Positions 1 through 6,244 of a stretch of 6,244 bases of DNA are shown here, in pieces (position 1 is the stretch's first letter; each line of letters starts with the position of its first letter). The position numbers and the translations under genes were made by a program. The stretch spans positions 1-6,244 of the forward strand of contig CALGHC010000522.1 in NCBI GenBank assembly GCA_937915965.1, written 5' to 3'. Origin of the DNA: an uncultured Myxococcales bacterium (GTDB lineage: Bacteria; Myxococcota_A; UBA9042). Below the pieces are notes generated by a model. The model was given only the letters and a program-made list of their open reading frames with translations. It made no database searches and was not told where the DNA came from.

Positions 1-2
1 AC

Positions 3-941
3 GCCGCTGCAATCGACGCCGCGTCGGCTGGCGACGCCCAGGCCGACGCCCTGGTCGACGTCGGGGGCGCCGATGTCGAAGGCGACGCGGCACCGACGGC
101 CGCTGACTATGGCCTCGCGGGCCCGCACGCCGTCGCGAAGTCGACGGCGACGGTCGTCGTCGGCTTCAGCTCGTTCGTGCTGCATATCTGGGCGCCGACC
201 AGCTCGGGCGCCCACCCCGTCGTCATCTTGTCGCCCGGCCTGCAACAGCCCGCCGCTGCCTACGCCGTCTACGGCGAGCGGCTCGCCAGCCATGGGATCA
301 CCGCCCTCATCCGCGACGACCCCGGTGCGTTTGTGACCACGCCGGTCGTGAGCGCCGATATCGCCGCGGTCGTCGAGACCTGGTTGCCGGCCGCTCACGC
401 CGCGCCGAGCGGGCCGCTCGCAGGCAAGGTCGATCTGGATCACATCGGCCTCGCTGGCCACTCGCGTGGCGGCAAGGCATCGGCTGTCGCGGCGTCGGTT
501 GACCTGAAAGGTAAGGTGCTTGGCTGGTTTGGCCTTGACCCCATCGACTCGGTCGTTCTTGGCGGCGCGCTCGCTCGCGACGTGATCGGCGGGGCGGGTA
601 TCCCCGTCGCGATGTTGGGAGCCGCGGTCAGCGGGGCCTGCTCGCCGGCGGCCGACAACTACGAGGTGATCTTCGCCGCGTCGTCGTCGCCCGCCGTATC
701 ATTGACCGCGGTGGGCGCCGGCCATGTACAATTCGAACAGGCCAGTGCGTGCGTCCTGTGTGCGCTGTGCGCGCCCGCCGGCAGCGCCGATGGGGCCGTC
801 GTTCTCGCCTTGTCGGTGCGCTATCTCACGGCGTTCTTCGCGCGTGAGCTGATCGGTGACACCAGCGTTGGGGCGGGTTTCGACGGCGCGGGGTTCGCCG
901 CTGACGCACAGGCCGGTTGGGTGACTCGGACGATGAAATAG
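3..941 (+). CDS. Chlorophyllase-like alpha/beta hydrolase, surface-linked, 5' end outside window
   Basis: The reading frame is open from the left edge to the TAG at 939-941 (312 visible residues), so the start lies upstream. The GTG at 177 is internal to the fold and is not the start. Visible residues 1 to about 45 are Ala/Asp/Gly-rich, like the spacers of the two lipoproteins further right, so an upstream export or lipoprotein signal is inferred. The rest reads as an alpha/beta hydrolase: a strand and oxyanion turn (HPVVILSPGLQQ), LASHGI, the nucleophile elbow GHSRGGK with Ser154 (nt 462-464), then GLDPID with Asp179 (nt 537-539), and GAGHVQF with His241 (nt 723-725). GHSRGGK followed by a G-[LIV]-DP strand is typical of the chlorophyllase-like branch, whose members cleave ester bonds. 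The actual substrate cannot be read. Four cysteines (213, 250, 253, 256) near the active site could form disulfides. The hydrolase call is firm, the subfamily less so. Confidence 0.85.
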   Translation, partial: AAAIDAASAGDAQADALVDVGGADVEGDAAPTAADYGLAGPHAVAKSTATVVVGFSSFVLHIWAPTSSGAHPVVILSPGLQQPAAAYAVYGERLASHGITALIRDDPGAFVTTPVVSADIAAVVETWLPAAHAAPSGPLAGKVDLDHIGLAGHSRGGKASAVAASVDLKGKVLGWFGLDPIDSVVLGGALARDVIGGAGIPVAMLGAAVSGACSPAADNYEVIFAASSSPAVSLTAVGAGHVQFEQASACVLCALCAPAGSADGAVVLALSVRYLTAFFARELIGDTSVGAGFDGAGFAADAQAGWVTRTMK

Positions 942-1067
942 CCGCACGGTGGGACGCCGGTGGGGCCGCAAAGGCTGATCGGTGTTCGCGGCGCGGGTGG
1001 TCGAAGACGGCATTCAGCGGAACGCCGCGGTGGTGTCAGCCTGATGGTCTGCGAGGAGGTTCAGCCG
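942..1067. other. Intergenic spacer between two plus-strand genes
   Basis: This 126-bp gap separates the hydrolase from the small membrane protein. I see no convincing hairpin terminator and no clear -35/-10 pair. The only strong signal is the ribosome binding site at its right end. An in-frame ATG at 1044 lies upstream of that site, so the upstream in-frame extension of the next gene is treated as non-coding. Whether the two genes are co-transcribed cannot be decided from the sequence. Confidence 0.5.
1054..1060 (+). promoter_or_regulatory. Ribosome binding site deciding the start at 1068
   Basis: AGGAGGT is a full match to the anti-Shine-Dalgarno sequence. It ends about 8 bases before the ATG at 1068, which is ideal spacing. 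It selects that ATG over the upstream in-frame starts at 960 and 1044. Confidence 0.85.
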
Positions 1068-1520
1068 ATGTTTGTACGCGCCGCCCATATTCGACCTTTT
1101 ATCGAACGCTTGCGGGAGCTTGACGACGACGATCACGACCGCAGCGGCTGGCGCGACGATGTCGACCAGTGCATCGCGCTGCTGCGGCCGATCGCGGCGC
1201 GGATGCAGGCGGGCGACGTGGTGGTTGAGCAGCTCGACAAGCTGCGTTTGTCGGGGAACCCGGGCAGGGCCGCCAAACTGATCGCATGTCTCGAGACGCG
1301 CACGCCGTGGGTGCTGGCGGCCGCCGCTGCTGTCGACGGCGTCGTCGGTGCTGGCATCCTGCTGTGGGGCGTCGCCTTCGCCGATCCCGAGCGGTACGAC
1401 TGGGCTCCCCCGGTGGGCTGGATGCTGATGGGGGGTGGGCTCGCCACGTTCCTCTTCGTCCGCCACCGCTTCGCTCTGCCGCGTTCGATCCGCGATAGGG
1501 TGCCGCGAGTGCGCCTCTGA
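1068..1520 (+). CDS. Small two-helix membrane protein, function unknown
   Basis: The predicted protein has 150 residues. The start is fixed by AGGAGGT 8 bases upstream, and the gene ends at TGA 1518-1520. I do not recognise the family. Residues 1 to about 78 are hydrophilic and probably helical (FIERLRELDDDD, a DQCIALLRPIAARM helix, EQLDKLRLSGNPGRAAKL) and likely cytoplasmic. Residues about 80-104 form a hydrophobic segment (TPWVLAAAAAV...ILLWGVAFA), and residues about 114-131 a second one (PPVGWMLMGGGLATFLFV). A short, strongly basic tail follows (RHRF...RSIRDRVPRVRL), which by the positive-inside rule would sit in the cytoplasm with the N-terminus, giving a hairpin topology. The gene follows the hydrolase on the same strand after 126 bp and converges on the lipoprotein gene to its right. 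It carries no catalytic motif, signal peptidase site or Ala/Asp spacer, so it does not share the plan of its neighbours. Confidence 0.75.
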   Translation: MFVRAAHIRPFIERLRELDDDDHDRSGWRDDVDQCIALLRPIAARMQAGDVVVEQLDKLRLSGNPGRAAKLIACLETRTPWVLAAAAAVDGVVGAGILLWGVAFADPERYDWAPPVGWMLMGGGLATFLFVRHRFALPRSIRDRVPRVRL

Positions 1521-1715
1521 GCGCCTCGGCCGTCGGGACACCGCTTGCATTGTTCGATGGAGTCTCGCTGGGGAGTCTGGCCGCTTTCATTCGCGGCTCG
1601 CCTTTGGCTCTGTGCCGGGCTCGCTTCTGGCTCTGTGCGCGGCTCGCTTCTGGCTCTGTGCGCGGCTCGCTTCTGGCTCTGTGCGCAGCTTGCTTCCGGC
1701 TAAGTGCTCGGCTCG
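1521..1715. other. Convergent intergenic region, mostly repeat array
   Basis: This 195-bp gap lies between two convergent stop codons (1520 on plus, 1718 on minus). Its first 74 bases are unremarkable, without a hairpin plus T-run terminator on either strand. From 1595 onward it consists of the 23-bp tandem repeat. If transcription from both sides ends here, it is not by a classical intrinsic terminator that I can see. Confidence 0.6.

Positions 1716-1730
<15 letters not shown>
1595..1730. repeat. Tandem repeat, 23-bp unit, about six copies
   Basis: The plus-strand unit is GGCTCGCTTCT followed by GGCTCTGTGCGC. Copies start at 1595, 1618, 1641, 1664, 1687 and 1710. The three central copies (1618-1686) are identical. 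The first differs at 4 positions and the fifth at 6, and the last is shortened to about 21 bases. Perfect copies in the middle with decayed edges is the usual picture of a locally expanded minisatellite. Each unit splits into two half-units that both begin with GGCTC, which suggests an older unit of about 11-12 bp. The period is not a multiple of three, so the array does not encode a repeated peptide. The final copy overlaps the last four sense codons and the stop of the minus-strand lipoprotein gene. Confidence 0.93.
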
Positions 1731-3611
<1,881 letters not shown>

Positions 3612-3852
3612 GCGTGGCTGGCAAACGGGCGTCACCCCGCGAGGCTCGCCGAATCGACTCCGGGCCGCAACAGCGGTGGTTGGAGCGGGGCTACCCGGCC
3701 ACCCGTTGGGGCGCACATCACGGGCGGCATGTCGCTCTTGTGCCGGCGATCCGATTGCAGGAACATCGGGTCTCCATTGTGACTTTGCGGCCTGACGCCG
3801 CCCCGCCGCTGGGTCCTGAGGCGGCAGCCTCGTCGTGCCAGGAAGGTGTCCA
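3612..3852. promoter_or_regulatory. Divergent promoter region between two lipoprotein genes
   Basis: This 241-bp region separates two start codons facing away from each other, so it should contain the promoters of both genes. A weak sigma70-like candidate on plus is TTGCAG (3755-3760), 17 bases, then TGTGAC (3778-3783), but the -10 half matches only 3 of 6 positions and I do not rely on it. GCCGCC (3797-3802) and GGCGGC (3820-3825) could pair in the leader of the right-hand gene. No palindromic operator stands out. Confidence 0.5.
3840..3846 (+). promoter_or_regulatory. Ribosome binding site deciding the start at 3853
   Basis: AGGAAGG ends 6 bases before the ATG at 3853. It lies inside the longer reading frame that could begin at GTG 3835, so the shorter start is chosen. 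That start also gives a normal signal peptide. Confidence 0.75.
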
Positions 3853-6015
3853 ATGCCATCGTCCCTGCGGGCCGTCGTTCTCGTCGCCGCGCTATTCTGG
3901 GGGTGCTCGACCCCGCCGCCCGGGGGCGGTAGTCAGGGTGCGGGGACCTTTTCGGGCAGCGACGTTGCGCCGCGGTTCTCAAGCGACACGGTCGGCGTCG
4001 ACGCAGTCGACGTCAGCGCAGCCGACGCCAACGCGACCGACAGTGCGCCGGCTGCGGACGCGGCGGCTACGGACGCGGCGGCCGACGTGCAGGACGCGCT
4101 CCCTGACGACTCGGCCTCGGACGGTGGCAGCAGCGACGATATCGCCGCTGACGCCAAGGTGGACGACGCGACCACAGCAGACTCTGCAGGGGATGGGGAC
4201 TCGGTAGACGAGGACGTCGTGTGTGCGGCAGCGCCCGAGCAGTGCAACGGTGTGGACGACGACTGCGACGGCACGACCGACGAGGACACCTGTGACGACA
4301 ACGACGACTGCACGGCGGACGTCTGCAGCGTCGGCAAGTGCGTGAACTCGGCGCTGACGGCGAGTCCTTGCGACGACGGCGACCCGTGTTCGGTGGCGGA
4401 TCTGTGCAAGGGTGGCGTGTGCACGCCGGGCGAGAGTCAATGCGCCTGTCAGACGGACCAGGACTGTGCCCTGGGGGACCTGTGCGCCGGCCAACGGATC
4501 TGCGACAAGGGCGCTTTGCCGTGGACCTGCAAGGCGATCGCCGGGACCGCCGTGGTCTGCGATGCAGGCAGCGACACCCCTTGCGCGAAGAATCTGTGCA
4601 GTTCGGCGACCGGCAAGTGCTTTGTCACGGCCGTCAACGGCGCATCGGCTTGTGAGGACGGTGACCCGTGCACCGCAGGAGATGCATGCGTCAACGGCCT
4701 GTGCAAGGCGGGGGCGAGCGTCTGCGAGTGCAAGGCCGACGGCGACTGCGCCGCGAAGGAAGACGGCGACGCCTGCAACGGGACCCTCGCATGCGACCAG
4801 GCAACCAACACCTGCGGTGTCGATCCCGCCACCGTCGTCAGCTGCAAGCAGGACGGCGCGACGGCCTGCAAGAAGGTCGAGTGCCAGCCGTCCAATGGCG
4901 CTTGCATCTTCGTCGCTGCCGCCATGGGTAGCGCTTGCGACGACGGCGATCCGTGTTCTGTTGGCGACAAGTGCGTCGGCGGCGGTTGTGCCGGCGCGGC
5001 GGGTGCTTGCGACTGCCTGGCCGACAGCGACTGCGCCGGCAAACAAGCGCCCGCCGGCAGCTGCGGCCTCTTTGTGTGTGACAAGGCCAAGGCGCCCTAC
5101 CAGTGCAAGGTCGATCCGGCGACGGTCGTCGCCTGCCAGAGTGACGACGGCTGCACCGCGCAGGTCTGCGAACAGGGGACGGGCAAGTGCGTGATCAGCC
5201 AGGCGCCCGACGGGAGCCTGTGCAAGCCGGGCGAGCCGTGCGCGCCGGCCGGCAAGTGCGTCGGTGGCGCTTGCAAGCCGGCAGCGCCGATCTGTGACGA
5301 CGGCAACAGCTGCACCGACGACACCTGCGAAACGGCGACCGGCAAGTGCAGCTGGTCGGTGTCCGCCGATGGCACGCCCTGCGAGGGTGGATCGACCTGC
5401 ACCAGCGGGTCGTGCGGCGGCAAGCTGACGACGGTGACGCTCACCGCGACCGCGGACGCCTGGCTTGAGGGAGGGTCGAGTCACGGCACGGCGGGCTTCC
5501 TCATCCTCGGCGTCTCGGGCGGCTACCCGCACAAGCGCACGCTGGTTCGCTTTGACACCTCGGCCATCCCGGTGGGCGCGAAGGTCGCCAGCGCGGCGCT
5601 GCGGCTGTGGCTTGAGTACTGGCACATTCCCGGTGGAATCAACGAGGTGGGTCTCGATCGCCCGGTCGAGGTGCACGCCCTGCTGCGCGACTGGAAGGAG
5701 AGCGCCGTCACGTCGATCAACACAGGCCTGGGCCCCGCCTGGAACGCGAAATACGTGGCGCTCGATGACCAGGACGCCGTCGCCGCGCCGGCCGCCAAGT
5801 CGACGCTGCACTATCCCGACACGGGGTGGCAGCAGACCGAGATGCCCGAGCTGGTCCAGGGATGGGTGTCCCAGCCGGCGACCAACCTGGGCATGTTGCT
5901 GCGCGCCACCAACGAGACCGTCAAGGGGCGCGAGCCGCGCATGCTTAGCCGCGAGACCGGTGGCGCGAAGGCGGCGCTTCGGCCGCAGCTGGTGATCAGC
6001 TATTTCGGCGGGTAG
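3853..6015 (+). CDS. Cys-rich repeat lipoprotein with MopE motif and DNRLRE-like C-terminal domain
   Basis: The protein has 720 residues. Residues 1-18 (MPSSLRAVVLVAALFWGC) form a lipoprotein signal with Arg in the n-region and a lipid-attachment Cys18 followed by Ser, which in Gram-negative bacteria favours the outer membrane. Residues about 35-125 are an Ala/Asp/Ser-rich spacer. A single CNGVDDDCDG motif starts at residue 131. Residues 173-521 contain Cys-rich repeats that begin at residues 173, 267, 362 and 457, with a capping half-motif at 510. Residues about 526-720 match the pattern of the DNRLRE-type beta-sandwich: TATADAWLEGGSSHGT, LVRFDTSAIPVGAKVASAALRLWL, a DW-x-ES step (DWKESAVTS), a GWQQTEMPELVQGW helix-strand, MLLRAT, and SRE near the end before LVISYF. 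Such domains sit at the ends of secreted and surface proteins and some bind polysaccharide. Binding here is not shown. Overall this is probably a displayed adhesin or binding protein with no visible catalytic motif. It diverges from the other MopE-motif lipoprotein gene. Confidence 0.88.
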   Translation: MPSSLRAVVLVAALFWGCSTPPPGGGSQGAGTFSGSDVAPRFSSDTVGVDAVDVSAADANATDSAPAADAAATDAAADVQDALPDDSASDGGSSDDIAADAKVDDATTADSAGDGDSVDEDVVCAAAPEQCNGVDDDCDGTTDEDTCDDNDDCTADVCSVGKCVNSALTASPCDDGDPCSVADLCKGGVCTPGESQCACQTDQDCALGDLCAGQRICDKGALPWTCKAIAGTAVVCDAGSDTPCAKNLCSSATGKCFVTAVNGASACEDGDPCTAGDACVNGLCKAGASVCECKADGDCAAKEDGDACNGTLACDQATNTCGVDPATVVSCKQDGATACKKVECQPSNGACIFVAAAMGSACDDGDPCSVGDKCVGGGCAGAAGACDCLADSDCAGKQAPAGSCGLFVCDKAKAPYQCKVDPATVVACQSDDGCTAQVCEQGTGKCVISQAPDGSLCKPGEPCAPAGKCVGGACKPAAPICDDGNSCTDDTCETATGKCSWSVSADGTPCEGGSTCTSGSCGGKLTTVTLTATADAWLEGGSSHGTAGFLILGVSGGYPHKRTLVRFDTSAIPVGAKVASAALRLWLEYWHIPGGINEVGLDRPVEVHALLRDWKESAVTSINTGLGPAWNAKYVALDDQDAVAAPAAKSTLHYPDTGWQQTEMPELVQGWVSQPATNLGMLLRATNETVKGREPRMLSRETGGAKAALRPQLVISYFGG
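4369..5415 (+). repeat. Protein-level Cys-rich repeat, 94-95 residue period
   Basis: The opening motif PCDDGDPC, ACEDGDPC, ACDDGDPC and LCKPGEPC recurs, with its first Cys codon at 4369, 4651, 4936 and 5221 (282, 285 and 285 bases apart). Each unit continues with a KGGVC/NGLC/GGGC-type turn, a CxC step, a Cys-rich middle often holding VDPATVV-C, and a closing GKC or GAC about 10-15 residues before the next unit. The fourth unit is shortened to 53 residues and ends at the cap CEGGSTC (5380). The repeat is visible mainly in protein, and the DNA copies have diverged. Confidence 0.85.
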
Positions 6016-6076
6016 TTCGTATCATTACAAACCGCAACGATTCCAGGGCGGGTCGTCGATTCTCCGGTCTTTGACT

Positions 6077-6096
6077 GGCGGGGATCTGCCCCCGCC
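6077..6096 (+). terminator. Possible terminator hairpin after the DNRLRE lipoprotein gene
   Basis: GGCGGGG (6077-6083) and CCCCGCC (6090-6096) form a perfect 7-bp GC stem with a 6-base loop, starting 62 bases after the stop codon. There is no T-run behind it, so it is not a classical intrinsic terminator. It may end or stabilise the transcript. Confidence 0.3.
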
Positions 6097-6167
6097 GCCG
6101 CGCTTCCTTGCCCCGCAACCACAGCGGTGCTCCGGCGCGAACGCCCGACGAGCGACCGAGCTGTGGC

Positions 6168-6188
6168 GCCGACGGCGCTCCCGTCGGC
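6168..6188. other. Perfect 7-bp inverted repeat with 7-base loop
   Basis: GCCGACG (6168-6174) pairs with CGTCGGC (6182-6188). There is no T-run on either strand next to it. It could be a second transcript-end hairpin or chance in GC-rich DNA. Confidence 0.3.
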
Positions 6189-6231
6189 TTCCCGGATCGA
6201 TCGCCCAAAAACCCGAAAATACCCCGTTGCC

Positions 6232-6244
6232 CTTGAACTTCAAG
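6232..6244. promoter_or_regulatory. Perfect palindrome CTTGAA-C-TTCAAG, possible operator
   Basis: Six-base arms flank a single central base, and the right arm ends exactly at the window edge, so it may continue. It lies about 12 bases from an A-rich patch. The size and symmetry suit a site for a dimeric regulator, but no regulator gene is visible and the target gene would lie outside. Confidence 0.3.

Larger units (their letters stand above)
6016..6244. other. Non-coding tail of the window
   Basis: No convincing gene lies in these 229 bases. Two minus-strand frames of 70-72 codons start with weak codons, are Arg/Gly-rich and show no domain. The segment holds two short hairpins (6077-6096 and 6168-6188), an A-rich patch at about 6206-6220 that stands out against the GC-rich background, and a palindrome at the edge. 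The A-rich patch plus palindrome looks more like upstream regulatory DNA of a gene beyond the window than coding sequence. Confidence 0.5.

Noticed and set aside
177..941. Hydrolase starting at the GTG at 177
   Set aside because: The frame is open upstream to the window edge and that part has the same spacer style as neighbouring lipoproteins. A start at 177 would cut off the first strand of the hydrolase fold.
987..1029. Inverted repeat CGCGGCG / CGCCGCG as a terminator
   Set aside because: The loop is 29 bases, there is no T-run, and such 7-base GC pairs are expected by chance at this base composition.
3755..3783. Sigma70-type promoter TTGCAG-17-TGTGAC
   Set aside because: The -10 element matches only half of the consensus. 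It is mentioned under the divergent region but not called as a promoter.
3979..5811. Minus-strand open frame of 610 codons
   Set aside because: It is opposite the DNRLRE lipoprotein gene, whose signal peptide, Cys periodicity and domain are clear. The antisense product is Arg/Ala/Val-rich with no recognisable motif.
6025..6243. Minus-strand frame of 72 codons starting at TTG near the right edge
   Set aside because: It has a weak start, an Arg/Gly-rich tail and no motif, and it covers both hairpins. Not enough to call a gene.

Overview
The window is GC-rich DNA. It carries four protein genes and a 23-bp tandem repeat, and I see no RNA gene, CRISPR array, transposase or phage gene. The genes suggest a myxobacterial or other deltaproteobacterial-type Gram-negative bacterium (Myxococcota or a neighbouring phylum). 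The reasons are lipoprotein signal peptides followed by long Ala/Asp-rich linkers, MopE-type CNGxDDDCxG motifs, large Cys-rich surface proteins, and a DNRLRE-like C-terminal domain. This placement is inference from protein style, not a phylogeny.

Layout, left to right. (1) 3-941, plus strand: the 3' part of an exported or surface alpha/beta hydrolase of the chlorophyllase-like type, with an Ala/Asp linker at its visible N-end and a readable Ser-Asp-His triad. (2) 1068-1520, plus: a 150-residue unrecognised protein with two membrane segments and a strong ribosome binding site. (3) 1595-1730: about six copies of a 23-bp unit, filling most of the gap between two convergent genes and running into the last codons of the next one. 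(4) 1716-3611, minus: a lipoprotein with an Ala/Asp linker that contains a 6-bp microsatellite, two MopE motifs, a Cys-rich segment and a propeller-like C-terminal half. (5) 3612-3852: a 241-bp divergent promoter region. (6) 3853-6015, plus: a second lipoprotein with an Ala/Asp linker, one MopE motif, three full Cys-rich repeats of 94-95 residues plus a shortened fourth, and a C-terminal beta-sandwich of the DNRLRE type. (7) 6016-6244: non-coding, with two short hairpins and a perfect 6-1-6 palindrome at the window edge.

Three of the four proteins share the same plan, an acidic Ala/Asp spacer carrying a globular domain away from the presumed membrane anchor. The locus therefore looks like a cluster of cell-surface proteins rather than a metabolic operon. 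Nothing in the sequence shows that they form one pathway. I did not find a defence system or another clearly new multi-gene system. The most distinctive items are the 95-residue Cys-rich repeat, the intergenic 23-bp array that touches a coding end, and the repeat-driven linker.
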